Shown: in pieces, positions 8,883 through 17,689 of the stretch | Position numbering within the stretch: the first letter of the stretch is position 1 | Layout of the letters: every line of letters begins with the position of its first letter | DNA from: RPQJ01 sp963793005 | GTDB taxonomy: Bacteria > Pseudomonadota > Gammaproteobacteria > Steroidobacterales > Steroidobacteraceae | Assembly (NCBI GenBank): GCA_963793005.1 | Contig: CAWBYP010000002.1 | Coordinates: 1,922,001-1,986,000, forward strand | Length of the DNA stretch: 64,000 nt | Direction: 5' to 3' | Made by a program: the position numbers and the translations under genes | Notes under the pieces: generated by a model | The model's database searches: none | Told to the model about the DNA's origin: nothing | What the model saw: only the letters and a program-made list of their open reading frames with translations

Positions 8883-8908
8883 CCAATGATGCCCAGATCA
8901 GTTGACAG
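8876..8908. promoter_or_regulatory. Candidate BirA (biotin repressor) operator
   Basis: CTGTCAAC (8876-8883) and GTTGACAG (8901-8908) form a perfect 8-bp dyad. Taken as 9-bp half sites (CTGTCAACC and AGTTGACAG) they are spaced by 15 nt. This layout and the core resemble the known BirA operator, TTGTAAACC with a 14-16 nt spacer and GGTTTACAA. The site is just upstream of bioB and its right half lies within the first codons of the divergent comF-like gene. No birA gene is in the window, so the assignment rests on motif and context. Confidence 0.5.
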
Positions 8909-9623
8909 GTTCGTGGACTCGCTCGGCGGGCTGCTGCTCCCGCCGCGCTGTGTCCTGTGTGGCGGGCCCGGCCAGCGTCCGTGTCTGGACCTGTGCGGGG
9001 ATTGCGAGGCTTCGTTGCCCGATTCGCCGGCGTGGCATCTGCCGGCACGACCCGAGGCAAAGGTCCGGGACCTGCCCCGGATCGATCGCTGCTATGCCCG
9101 CTACACCTACGGATTCCCGGTGGATCACCTGGTTCACTCGCTGAAGTACCGCGGGCAGCTTGCGACCGGCCGCGTGCTCGGCGCGTTGCTCGCGGACGGT
9201 GTGAAGGCACTCGGCCTGCATCTCGACGTGGACTGGCTGCTGCCGGTACCGCTGCACCCGGGTCGTCACGCCGAGCGCGGCTTCAACCAGGCCGCCGAGA
9301 TCGCACGCTGGACGGGCCGTGCGCTGCGGCGACCAGTAATGCTGGCCGCGCTTTCTCGCACCCGCGATACTCAACCGCAGGTAGGCCTGGGACCCGCAGA
9401 GCGGCACGCGAATATCCAGGGTGCCTTTCGTGCGACGGCCCGCGTGCGAGGCTGCCGCATCGTGGTCGTCGATGACGTGATTACGACCGGCAGCACCGTT
9501 GCCGCTGCAGTCGCCACGGTCCGCGAAGCGGGTGCGGCGACCGTAGATGTCTGGTGCGTGGCGCGAGCAGATGCGATCGAGCGGGTACACTGGGAACCCC
9601 GGATGGAGATGGACAAGGCATGA
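8886..9623 (+). CDS. ComF family phosphoribosyltransferase-like protein
   Basis: ComF/GntX-type protein of 245 residues, implicated in DNA uptake or use in some bacteria; the biochemical role is unsettled. An N-terminal zinc-ribbon-like part has four cysteines (PPRCVLCGGPG ... LDLCGDCEAS). The phosphoribosyltransferase domain follows, with PVPLHPGRHAERGFNQA and the PRPP-binding loop VVVDDVITTGSTV. Two adjacent ATGs (8886, 8889) fit the start; the longer frame back to 8685 overlaps bioB. The stop overlaps the nhaA start by 4 bp. Confidence 0.88.
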   Translation: MMPRSVDRFVDSLGGLLLPPRCVLCGGPGQRPCLDLCGDCEASLPDSPAWHLPARPEAKVRDLPRIDRCYARYTYGFPVDHLVHSLKYRGQLATGRVLGALLADGVKALGLHLDVDWLLPVPLHPGRHAERGFNQAAEIARWTGRALRRPVMLAALSRTRDTQPQVGLGPAERHANIQGAFRATARVRGCRIVVVDDVITTGSTVAAAVATVREAGAATVDVWCVARADAIERVHWEPRMEMDKA

Positions 9624-10837
9624 ACCACGACCAGGCGAGCGTCGGCAACCCCATGACCGCGCTGCGGGAATTCCTGAAGCTCGAATCGGCCAGCGGCATT
9701 CTGCTGGTGGTGGCCGGCGCGCTGGCCATGGTGGCGGCCAACACACCGATGGCCGACTGGTACGAGACGCTGCTCGCCACGCACTTCAGCGTGCAGTTCG
9801 GCGAGTTCGCGCTCGACAAGCCGCTGGTCGTCTGGGTCAATGACCTGTTGATGGCGATCTTTTTCCTGCTCGTGGGCCTCGAGATCAAGCGCGAGGTCGT
9901 CACGGGAGAACTGTCGGACGCCTCGCGAATAGCGCTGCCCGCGGTCGCGGCGCTCGGCGGCATGGTCGTGCCGGCAGGCATCTACGCGGCAATCAACTGG
10001 CACGATCCGGTCGGCATCGCGGGCTGGGCGATTCCTTCGGCCACCGACATTGCCTTTGCGCTGGGCGTGCTGTCGCTGTTCGGCGAGCGGGTGCCACTGG
10101 GGCTCAAGGTCTTCCTGATGACACTCGCGGTGCTCGACGACCTCGGCGCCATCGTGATCATCGCGCTGTTCTACACCGAAGGCCTCTCGGTCACTGCACT
10201 GATGTTCGCCGGCCTCGCAATGGCGATCCTGTTCGCGTTCAACAGGCTGGGCGTGCGCCGCATAGCGCCGTACGTGCTGGTGGGCTCGTTGCTGTGGCTG
10301 TGTGTGCTCAAGTCGGGTGTGCATGCGACGCTGGCAGGCGTCGTGACCGCGCTGTTCATACCTGCGCGAGATGAAGCAGATCCTGAGCATCCGCCGCTCA
10401 ACAGGCTTGAGCATTCGCTGCATCCGTGGGTGGCCTTCGGCATCCTGCCGCTGTTCGCCTTCTCGAATGCCGGCGTGAATCTCGAGGGCCTCGGCCTCAG
10501 CGACCTGCTGCATCCGATCCCGCTGGGAATCATGCTGGGCCTGCTGCTCGGCAAGCAGCTCGGTGTGTTCGGGTTCGCCTGGGCGGCCGTCAAGCTCGGG
10601 ATCGCGAGGTTGCCGGCGGGAGTGGAAATGAAGCAGGTGTACGGCGCGGCCGCGCTGTGCGGCATCGGGTTTACGATGAGCCTGTTCATCGGCATGCTCG
10701 CCTTCGAGAATTCCGGCGACGCAGCCGCCGCGCAGAATGACCGCCTTGGAATACTGGTCGGCTCGCTGGTCTCCGCGGTGATGGGTTACCTGGTGCTGAA
10801 CTTCGTCCTGCCTAAAGACCGCAGCAGCGACGCGTGA
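9620..10837 (+). CDS. nhaA: Na+/H+ antiporter NhaA
   Basis: Inner-membrane antiporter that expels sodium in exchange for protons, used for pH and salt homeostasis. 405 residues with about twelve membrane segments. The paired transport aspartates are in LAVLDDLGAIVIIALFYT. Other family landmarks are FFLLVGLEIKREVV and the PSATDIAFALGVLSL segment. It starts at ATG 9620, coupled to the comF-like gene by an ATGA overlap, and is convergent with ubiA. Length is close to the E. coli protein. Confidence 0.96.
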   Translation: MNHDQASVGNPMTALREFLKLESASGILLVVAGALAMVAANTPMADWYETLLATHFSVQFGEFALDKPLVVWVNDLLMAIFFLLVGLEIKREVVTGELSDASRIALPAVAALGGMVVPAGIYAAINWHDPVGIAGWAIPSATDIAFALGVLSLFGERVPLGLKVFLMTLAVLDDLGAIVIIALFYTEGLSVTALMFAGLAMAILFAFNRLGVRRIAPYVLVGSLLWLCVLKSGVHATLAGVVTALFIPARDEADPEHPPLNRLEHSLHPWVAFGILPLFAFSNAGVNLEGLGLSDLLHPIPLGIMLGLLLGKQLGVFGFAWAAVKLGIARLPAGVEMKQVYGAAALCGIGFTMSLFIGMLAFENSGDAAAAQNDRLGILVGSLVSAVMGYLVLNFVLPKDRSSDA

Positions 10838-10883
10838 GCGCGACAGAGGGGCGCTCATGGAGTCGGCGCCGCGCCTGCCTGCC

Positions 10884-11795
10884 TCAGCGTGCGAACAGGT
10901 AGTCGAGCAGGATCCCGGCGAACACCGCTAGCCCGAACAGGTTGTTGCCGAGGAAGGCACGGAAACAGCGGTCAGGATCACGCTCGCGTATCAGCCACTG
11001 CTGGTGAGCCGCGAGCGCAGCCGCCACGACCAGCCCGTACCAGTACCAGCGGCCAAGGCTGTTCATCAGGCCGACCACCGCGAGCCCCACGATCGCGCCC
11101 ACCTGCAGCGCCGCAACGATCGCGCGATCCGCCCGGCCGAACAGGATCGCAGACGAGCGGATGCCGATGACCAGGTCGTCTTCGCGATCGACCATCGCGT
11201 AGATCGTGTCGTACGCCGTGGTCCACAGCACCACCGAAAGGAACATCACCCAGGCCTGCAGCGGCACCGAGCCGGTCTGCGCGGCGAAGACCATCGGCAC
11301 CGACCAGCCGAACGCGGCACCCAGGTAGGCCTGCGGCAGCGAGAAGAAGCGCTTCAGGAACGGGTAGGTCACGGCCAGCACGCCGCCGATCAGTGCCAGC
11401 ACCTGTGTTGGACGGTTGAGCGGGATCAGCAGCGCGAGCGCGATCAACCCCAGCACCGCAAACAATGCCAGCGCCTCGGCGGTCGAGACTGACTGCCGGG
11501 CGAGCGGCCGGTCCGCCGTGCGGCGCACGTGCGGGTCGTACTCGCGGTCTGCGAAGTCGTTTATGACGCATCCGGCCGAGCGCATAACGAACGTGCCCGC
11601 GACGAAGATCACGAACAGTCGCTCGTCGGGCTGGCCGGACGCGGCAATCCACAGCGCCCACAGCACCGGCCAGAGCAGCAGCCAGATGCCAATCGGGCGA
11701 TCAATGCGCATCAGCCGCGCGTATTCGCGCAACCTGCGCAGCGTCGGTGCGCGCTCGCGTTCGGCCTGCTGTTCCACGTCGCTTGAGTTGCCCAT
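10884..11795 (-). CDS. ubiA: 4-hydroxybenzoate polyprenyltransferase
   Basis: Integral membrane prenyltransferase that attaches the polyprenyl tail to 4-hydroxybenzoate in ubiquinone synthesis. 303 residues with many hydrophobic helices. Both aspartate-rich motifs are present: NDFADREYD for the prenyl diphosphate-Mg site and YDTIYAMVDREDD. It lies 19 bp after recG in the same direction. Ubiquinone feeds the aerobic chain that ends in the ctaCDGE oxidase at the window start. Confidence 0.95.
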   Translation of the reverse strand: MGNSSDVEQQAERERAPTLRRLREYARLMRIDRPIGIWLLLWPVLWALWIAASGQPDERLFVIFVAGTFVMRSAGCVINDFADREYDPHVRRTADRPLARQSVSTAEALALFAVLGLIALALLIPLNRPTQVLALIGGVLAVTYPFLKRFFSLPQAYLGAAFGWSVPMVFAAQTGSVPLQAWVMFLSVVLWTTAYDTIYAMVDREDDLVIGIRSSAILFGRADRAIVAALQVGAIVGLAVVGLMNSLGRWYWYGLVVAAALAAHQQWLIRERDPDRCFRAFLGNNLFGLAVFAGILLDYLFAR

Positions 11796-11814
11796 CGGGA
11801 CCCGTGTTGGCGCT

Positions 11815-13914
11815 TCAGACCTTGCCGAAGCGTTCTCCCTGTCCTACCCAGCGCCGCAGCAAGGCCTCCATGTTGGACCTCGGGCCACGCAGCATCAATG
11901 CCGCGGCCTGCTGCACCTCCGGCAGCAGGTCCGAATCGCGCAGCAGGTCTGCGACCCTGAGCTGCATGAGCCCGGTCTGCCGGGTGCCGAGCAGTTCGCC
12001 CGGTCCGCGCAGCTCCAGGTCGCGCCTGGCGACCTCGAATCCGTCGTTTGTATCCCGCAACACCGCGAGTCTCTGCCGCGCGATCGGCGCGAGTGGCGAC
12101 TGGTAAAGCAGCACGCAGCTGCTCTCGACCGACCCGCGCCCGACGCGCCCGCGCAGCTGGTGCAGCTGAGCGAGTCCCATGCGCTCGGCGTTCTCGATCA
12201 CCATCAGGCTGGCATTGGGCACGTCCACGCCGACCTCGATGACCGTGGTCGCTACCAGCAGGTCGATGCTGCCCTGCTTGAAGGCCGTCATCACCTCGTC
12301 CTTGCGGCGGCCGGGCATGCGGCCGTGCACCAGGCCGATGCGCACACCGGGCAGCGCGACTGCCAGTGTCCCGGCTGTTTCCTCGGCCGCCTGCTGCCGC
12401 ACGGAGTCCGACTCGTCGATCAGCGGGCAGACCCAGTACGCCTGCCGCCCGGACTGGCATGCAGCCTCGATGCGTTGCACGATTTCGACGCGACGTGTTT
12501 CCGGCAGGACCACGGTGCGGACCGGTGTGCGACCTGGCGGCAGCTCATCGATGACGGAGACGTCGAGGTCTGCATACGCCGTCATTGCAAGCGTGCGCGG
12601 AATCGGCGTCGCCGTCATCACGAGCTGGTGCGGATAGCGACCTTCCGCCAGGCCCTTCTCTCGCAGTCGCACGCGCTGGTGCACGCCGAAGCGATGCTGT
12701 TCGTCCACGATCACCAGCCCCAGTCGCGCGAACTCCACGCCTTCCTGGAACAGCGCGTGGGTGCCGACCGCGACCTGGATCGCGCCGCTCGCGAGGTCCT
12801 GCTCGAGCGCCCGGCGCGTCCGGCCCGTGTGCCGGCCGGTAAGCAGGCCAGCACGTATCCCCAGTGGCTCGAGCCAGCCGTGGAAATTGCGCGCATGTTG
12901 CTCGGCCAGCAGCTCGGTCGGTGCCATCACCGCGGCCTGGGCGCCGTTCTCGACGGCCCGCAGCGCGGCCAGTGCCGCGACCACGGTCTTGCCTGAGCCC
13001 ACGTCGCCCTGCACCAGGCGCATCATCGGCCGGTCGCGCTCGAGATCGGCGGCGATCTCTGCCCAGGCCCGCTGCTGCGCCCCGGTCAATTCGAAACCGA
13101 GTTCGCCGAGACAGCGCGCGACGAGATCGGAGCACGCCGGCAGCGGCCACGCGGCGTCCTCGTCCGCGGCCTCGCGCAGCAGGCGCAGGCTGATCTGGTG
13201 TGCGAGCAGTTCCTCGAAGGCGAGCCGTCGCTGGGCCGGATGACGGCCCGCATTGAGCAGTTCGAGGTCTGCCGATGGCGGCGGCCGATGCACGTAGCGC
13301 AACGCGGCATCCAGCGAAGTCATCCTCGCGGCCGCGAGCACGCCAGGCGCGACCCAGTCGCGCAGGCCCCCGTCGGCGAGCTGTGCGAGAGCGAGGTCGG
13401 TCAGTACGCGCATGCGGCCCTGCTGCACGCCCTCGGTCGTCGGGTAGACGGGCGTCAGGCTTTCGTCCGCGGGCGGTGTCACGCCGGCGATAACCCGGCG
13501 GTACTCGGGGTGAACGATCTCGAGGCCGGTCGGCCCCGGGCGCGCCTCGCCGAAGCAGCGCAGCCGCGTGCCGCGCGAAAGCGCCGCCTGCTGTGCGCCG
13601 GAGAAGTGGAAGAAACGCAGCGTGATGTACCCTGACCCGTCCGCGAGGCGGCACAGCAGCACGCGCCTGCCGCGGAAGGCGACCTCGGAGAGCTGCACCT
13701 CGCCCTCGATGACGGCCCGGTCGCCGAGCCGCAACGACCCGATCGGGACCACGCGCGTGCGGTCCTCGTAGCGAAGCGGCAGGTGGAACAGCAGGTCCTG
13801 TACGGTGTGCAGCCCGAGTTTCTCGAGCGTCGCCGCCAGCGCCGGACCCACGCCACGCAGGCTGGTGACGGGTCGTTCGTCCAGCGTCGGCTGCGGCGCC
13901 GTGGCGCTAGACAT
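11815..13914 (-). CDS. recG: ATP-dependent DNA helicase RecG
   Basis: Branch-migration helicase that remodels stalled forks and recombination intermediates. 699 residues. The N-terminal wedge (OB-fold) domain is followed by superfamily-2 helicase motifs: Walker A QGDVGSGKTVVAALAA, DEQH box VIVDEQHRFGV, motif III MTATPIPRTLAM, and the C-terminal RGRVGRG and LRGPGELLGTRQTG motifs typical of RecG. Part of the classical spoT-ridA-recG order, 9 bp after ridA. Confidence 0.97.
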   Translation of the reverse strand: MSSATAPQPTLDERPVTSLRGVGPALAATLEKLGLHTVQDLLFHLPLRYEDRTRVVPIGSLRLGDRAVIEGEVQLSEVAFRGRRVLLCRLADGSGYITLRFFHFSGAQQAALSRGTRLRCFGEARPGPTGLEIVHPEYRRVIAGVTPPADESLTPVYPTTEGVQQGRMRVLTDLALAQLADGGLRDWVAPGVLAAARMTSLDAALRYVHRPPPSADLELLNAGRHPAQRRLAFEELLAHQISLRLLREAADEDAAWPLPACSDLVARCLGELGFELTGAQQRAWAEIAADLERDRPMMRLVQGDVGSGKTVVAALAALRAVENGAQAAVMAPTELLAEQHARNFHGWLEPLGIRAGLLTGRHTGRTRRALEQDLASGAIQVAVGTHALFQEGVEFARLGLVIVDEQHRFGVHQRVRLREKGLAEGRYPHQLVMTATPIPRTLAMTAYADLDVSVIDELPPGRTPVRTVVLPETRRVEIVQRIEAACQSGRQAYWVCPLIDESDSVRQQAAEETAGTLAVALPGVRIGLVHGRMPGRRKDEVMTAFKQGSIDLLVATTVIEVGVDVPNASLMVIENAERMGLAQLHQLRGRVGRGSVESSCVLLYQSPLAPIARQRLAVLRDTNDGFEVARRDLELRGPGELLGTRQTGLMQLRVADLLRDSDLLPEVQQAAALMLRGPRSNMEALLRRWVGQGERFGKV

Positions 13915-13923
13915 GCGGTCGGG

Positions 13924-14304
13924 TCAGAGCGCCAGGATGGCGTCCATTTCGACCGCTGACCCGCGCGGCAGCGCGGCCACGCCGACAGCCGCCCGCGCCG
14001 GGTACGGCTGCTCGAAATACTCGGCCATCACCCGGTTCACCAGCGCGAAGTGCGCGAGGTCGGTCAGGAATACGTTCAGCTTGACCACGTGCGACAGGTC
14101 GCCGCCCGATGCGGTCGCGACGGCGCGCAGGTTGTCGAACACGCGACGGACCTGTGCCTCCATGTCGCCCGCGACGAGTTCGCCCGTCTTCGGATCGAGC
14201 GGGATCTGGCCCGATAGATAGACGGTATCGCCCGCGCGGACGGCCTGCGAGTACGTGCCGATGGCCTGGGGTGCGTCGGGGGTCGCTATGACTGTGCGTC
14301 TCAC
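13924..14304 (-). CDS. ridA: RidA family enamine/imine deaminase
   Basis: Small trimeric protein (126 residues) of the RidA/YjgF/UK114 family, which hydrolyses reactive enamine/imine intermediates released by PLP enzymes. AIGTYSQAVRAGDTVYLSGQIPLDP and the C-terminal RAAVGVAALPRGSAVEMDAIL contain the conserved arginine and glutamate of the pocket. The start is a GTG at 14304. It lies between spoT and recG, where enteric bacteria carry trmH instead. Confidence 0.93.
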   Translation of the reverse strand: MRRTVIATPDAPQAIGTYSQAVRAGDTVYLSGQIPLDPKTGELVAGDMEAQVRRVFDNLRAVATASGGDLSHVVKLNVFLTDLAHFALVNRVMAEYFEQPYPARAAVGVAALPRGSAVEMDAILAL

Positions 14305-14437
14305 TGGGTGCTCCGGAACGAGGCGGCGGGTGTCTGCTGCGCGAGCCTAGTGTAAGAGGTAGAAGAGGGTTGGTGTCCGGTGGACTGCGTCGAGCGCCTG
14401 GCATGCCCGCAAGGGGACGTCGGCGCCGGACGCCGTC

Positions 14438-16591
14438 TCACGCCAGCGACCTGATCACCTTCAGCACCTCCGGCATCGCCCGTATCGCGCGGATCACGCG
14501 CGCGAGGTGCCTGCGGTCCTGGACCATGAGTTCGAAGATCAGCGTCGAGCTGTCACTGTCACGTTCGATCAGCGAGACGCGGTCGATGTTGGTCTGCGTG
14601 CCGGAGATCGCCGCTGCGACCTGGGCCAGCACGCCCATGCGATTTGTCACCTCCACCTTGATCTCGACGTGGAACAGCTGGTCCACCGCAGGCCGCCACG
14701 CCACCGAGATCCACTTGTCCGGCTGCTTGCGGAACGTGGCGAGGTTGCCGCAGGCTTCCCGGTGAATCACGACGCCTCGCCCTGTCGACAGGATGGCGAG
14801 AATCGGGTCGTTCGGGATCGGGAAGCAGCAGCGCGCGTAGGTGACGACCAGGCCCTCGGTCCCGGCGATCGCGAGCGGACCCGCATGCGTGTCCGGCACG
14901 GAGTCGGCGTCCAGCGGCAGCAGTCGGCGCGCGACGAACGGCGCCACGCGCTCACCCAGGCCGATTTTCTCGTAGAGTTCCTCTTCGCTGCGCAATCCCA
15001 GGTCGTGTACCACGGCGTCGATAGTCTCCGCCGGGACCTTGCGCAAGTTGAGCGAGAACTCCTCGAGCGACTGGTTCAGCAGGCGCCGGCCGAGATCCAT
15101 CGCCTCGGAGCGTTTCAGGTTCTTCAGGTACTGGCGGATCGAGGCGCGCGCCTTGGCGGTCACGACGAAGTTGATCCATGATGGGTTCGGCGTCGCGCCC
15201 TTCGCCGAGATGATCTCGACAGTCTGTCCGTTGCGGACCGGCGTGCGCAGCGGCACCAGCCGCCGATCCACCTTGGCGGCCACGCAGCGGTTGCCGACGT
15301 CCGTGTGTACTGCGTAGGCGAAGTCCACGCAGGTCGAGCCGCGAGGCAACCGCAGGATGTCGCCCTTGGGCGTGAACACGTACACCTTGTCCGGGAACAG
15401 GTCGACCTTGACGCTCTCCAGGAATTCCTCGGAATTGCCGCCCTGCTGGATGTCGACCAGCTGCTGCAGCCATTCGCGTGCCCGCTCGCTGTAGGTGCGC
15501 GCCGAATCGTCGCCATCCTTGTACTGCCAGTGCGCAGCGATGCCAGACTCTGCAATCTCGTGCATCGCGCTGGTGCGGATCTGCACCTCTATCGGCGTGC
15601 CGCTTGGTCCGAACAACGTCGTGTGCAGTGACTGGTAGCCGTTTGCCCTGGGGATGGCGATGTAATCCTTGAATCGGCCCGGCATCGGCTTGTAGACACC
15701 GTGGACGACGCCAAGCGTGCGGTAGCAGGTACCCACTTCGTCGACGACGATGCGGATGCCGTAGACGTCCACGATTTCACTCAGCGACACTTTCTTGCGG
15801 CGCATCTTCTGGTAGATGCTGTAGGCGTCCTTTTCGCGACCCTCGACCAGCCCCTCGATACCGGCCTTGGCCAGCGCTGAGCGCAGCGCGCCGCCGATCT
15901 TGCCAAGGAACTGCTTCTGGTTGCCCTTCGCCCTGCGGACCGCGGTCTCGATCACCTTGTAGCGGCGCGGATACAGCGATCGGAAGCCGAGGTCCTCCAG
16001 CTCGACCTTGATGGCATGCATGCCGAGGCGGTTCGCGATCGGCGCATAGATGTCCAGCGTCTCGCGGGCAATCGCCCGGCGCCTGGCGGGCGGCATCGAG
16101 CCGAGCGTGCGCATGTTGTGCGTCCGGTCGGCGAGCTTGACCATGATGACGCGGATGTCCTTCACCATGGCGAGCAGCATCTTGCGGAAGCTTTCGGCCT
16201 GGGCTTCCGCGCGGCTCTTGAACTGGATCTGGTCCAGCTTACTCACGCCGTCGACCAGTTCGGCGACCTCATTGCCGAAGCGCTCGACGATCTCGTTCTT
16301 CAAGGTCGGCGTGTCCTCCATCACGTCGTGGAGGATCGCGGCGATCAGCGTCTGGGGATCGAGGTGCAGGTCGGCGAGCAGGTCCGCTACCGCGACCGGG
16401 TGCGTGATGTAGGGCTCACCGGAGCGCCGGCGCTGCCCCTGGTGCGCACCGAAAGCGAAGTCGTATGCGTCCTGGACGCGCTCGACCTCAGCCGGGGGCA
16501 GGTAGCCCTCGAGCTTTGAAATCAGCTGGTTGATGCCGATGGACCGTCTTCCGTACGGCAGCAGGCTGCGCAGGGAAGACGTTACGTCCAC
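14438..16591 (-). CDS. spoT: Bifunctional (p)ppGpp synthetase/hydrolase
   Basis: Makes and degrades the stringent-response alarmone. 717 residues; start GTG 16591 with GAGGAG upstream. The hydrolase HD site is intact (ITHPVAVADLL and AAILHDVMEDT), so degradation should work. The synthetase domain has GIRIVVDEVGTCYRTLG, RFKDYIAIPRANGYQSLHTT and EVQIRTSAMHEIAE. TGS (GDILRLPRGSTCVDFAYAVH), zinc-finger-like and C-terminal ACT domains follow. Since both catalytic signatures are conserved and the gene follows rpoZ, SpoT/Rel-type bifunctionality is expected rather than a RelA-type dead hydrolase. Confidence 0.95.
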   Translation of the reverse strand: MDVTSSLRSLLPYGRRSIGINQLISKLEGYLPPAEVERVQDAYDFAFGAHQGQRRRSGEPYITHPVAVADLLADLHLDPQTLIAAILHDVMEDTPTLKNEIVERFGNEVAELVDGVSKLDQIQFKSRAEAQAESFRKMLLAMVKDIRVIMVKLADRTHNMRTLGSMPPARRRAIARETLDIYAPIANRLGMHAIKVELEDLGFRSLYPRRYKVIETAVRRAKGNQKQFLGKIGGALRSALAKAGIEGLVEGREKDAYSIYQKMRRKKVSLSEIVDVYGIRIVVDEVGTCYRTLGVVHGVYKPMPGRFKDYIAIPRANGYQSLHTTLFGPSGTPIEVQIRTSAMHEIAESGIAAHWQYKDGDDSARTYSERAREWLQQLVDIQQGGNSEEFLESVKVDLFPDKVYVFTPKGDILRLPRGSTCVDFAYAVHTDVGNRCVAAKVDRRLVPLRTPVRNGQTVEIISAKGATPNPSWINFVVTAKARASIRQYLKNLKRSEAMDLGRRLLNQSLEEFSLNLRKVPAETIDAVVHDLGLRSEEELYEKIGLGERVAPFVARRLLPLDADSVPDTHAGPLAIAGTEGLVVTYARCCFPIPNDPILAILSTGRGVVIHREACGNLATFRKQPDKWISVAWRPAVDQLFHVEIKVEVTNRMGVLAQVAAAISGTQTNIDRVSLIERDSDSSTLIFELMVQDRRHLARVIRAIRAMPEVLKVIRSLA

Positions 16592-16609
16592 GACACTCCT
16601 CGGGTGGGG

Positions 16610-16888
16610 TCAGTCTCCCAGACCAATCTGCGGCGCGCGGAGTTCGCCCATGAACTCGGGCTCGGGCATGAACTCCTGCGGCGGCTGGTCTGGCTCTTCG
16701 AGGATATCGAGGCCTACGTGACCGGCGGCCACTTCACGCAGCGCGAGCACCGTCGCCTTGTCGTTCTGCCATTCGAGCGTGGCTTCGGCGCCATTGGCGA
16801 GCTTGCGCGCGCGCTTGGAAGCGACCAGCACGAGCTGGAACAGGTTCGGAACGTTCTGCAGGCAGTCTTCGACGGTAATGCGGGCCAT
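16610..16888 (-). CDS. rpoZ: RNA polymerase omega subunit
   Basis: Small subunit (92 residues) that wraps the C-terminus of beta-prime and assists RNA polymerase assembly and ppGpp sensing. The start MARITVEDCLQNVPNLFQLVLVA and the segment ASKRARKL match the family closely. The acidic, proline-rich tail is common in gammaproteobacteria. It lies 18 bp before spoT, the usual gmk-rpoZ-spoT arrangement. Confidence 0.96.
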   Translation of the reverse strand: MARITVEDCLQNVPNLFQLVLVASKRARKLANGAEATLEWQNDKATVLALREVAAGHVGLDILEEPDQPPQEFMPEPEFMGELRAPQIGLGD

Positions 16889-16991
16889 GTGCGGTCTATT
16901 TCGTGCCAGTCGGGGACAAGGGGCGAAAGCATATCACAAGGTCCCGATGGCGCCTGCCAGCCCGGGTGACAAGGGAGAAAACGCCGCGCGA

Positions 16992-17636
16992 TCAGCGGTT
17001 TGCCGCCAGCCCGTCCGCCAGCTCCGCGAGGCCCGGGCGGCCGGTCCTGGACGTCTCGCCGATGCCCTGGATGACGCGCTGCAGCTCCCCAAGTGCCTGC
17101 TCGAAGTCGTCGTTCACGACCGCGTAGTCGAATTCGCGCCAGTGACCCATGTCCGAAGCCGCGTCGCGCAGGCGGCGGCGTATCACCTCTTCGGCGTCGG
17201 TTCCGCGACCGCGCAGCCGTCGCTCGAGCTCGGTCCGGGAAGGCGGCAGGATGAATATGGTCACGCACTCCGGCATGGCCGCCCGGACCTGCCCGGCTCC
17301 CTGCCAGTCGATCTCCAGTATCAGGTCCTGGCCGCTGGACAGGGACTGTTCGACCTGCGCCTTCGACGTGCCATAGCGGTTGTCGAAAACCGTCGCGTGT
17401 TCGAGAAACCCGCCGTCGGCGACCATGCGGCTGAACTCATTTCGCGTGACGAAGAAGTAGTCGCGGCCATGGACCTCGTTCGGGCGCCTGTCCCGCGTCG
17501 TGTACGAGACCGAGAAACGCAGCGCGGGCTCGCGCTCCATCAGCGCGCGCACCAGCGACGTCTTGCCGGCGCCGGACGGCGCTGCGATCACGAAAAGGCG
17601 CCCGCGGCGCGGGCCGGATTGGGGATGCGGGTTCAC
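16992..17636 (-). CDS. gmk: Guanylate kinase
   Basis: Phosphorylates GMP to GDP with ATP, feeding GTP and (p)ppGpp pools. 214 residues; P-loop APSGAGKTS, then the GMP-binding motif SVSYTTRDRRPNEVHGRDYFF and the lid region RLRGRGTDAEEVIRRRL. The start is GTG at 17636 without a strong ribosome-binding site. A run of nine C residues (poly-G in the transcript direction) lies in the short gap before it. Confidence 0.96.
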   Translation of the reverse strand: MNPHPQSGPRRGRLFVIAAPSGAGKTSLVRALMEREPALRFSVSYTTRDRRPNEVHGRDYFFVTRNEFSRMVADGGFLEHATVFDNRYGTSKAQVEQSLSSGQDLILEIDWQGAGQVRAAMPECVTIFILPPSRTELERRLRGRGTDAEEVIRRRLRDAASDMGHWREFDYAVVNDDFEQALGELQRVIQGIGETSRTGRPGLAELADGLAANR

Positions 17637-17689
17637 ACAGGCATTCTAGCCGTTCGACCGGAGGCACCGCCCCCCCCCGGCAAGAAGCG

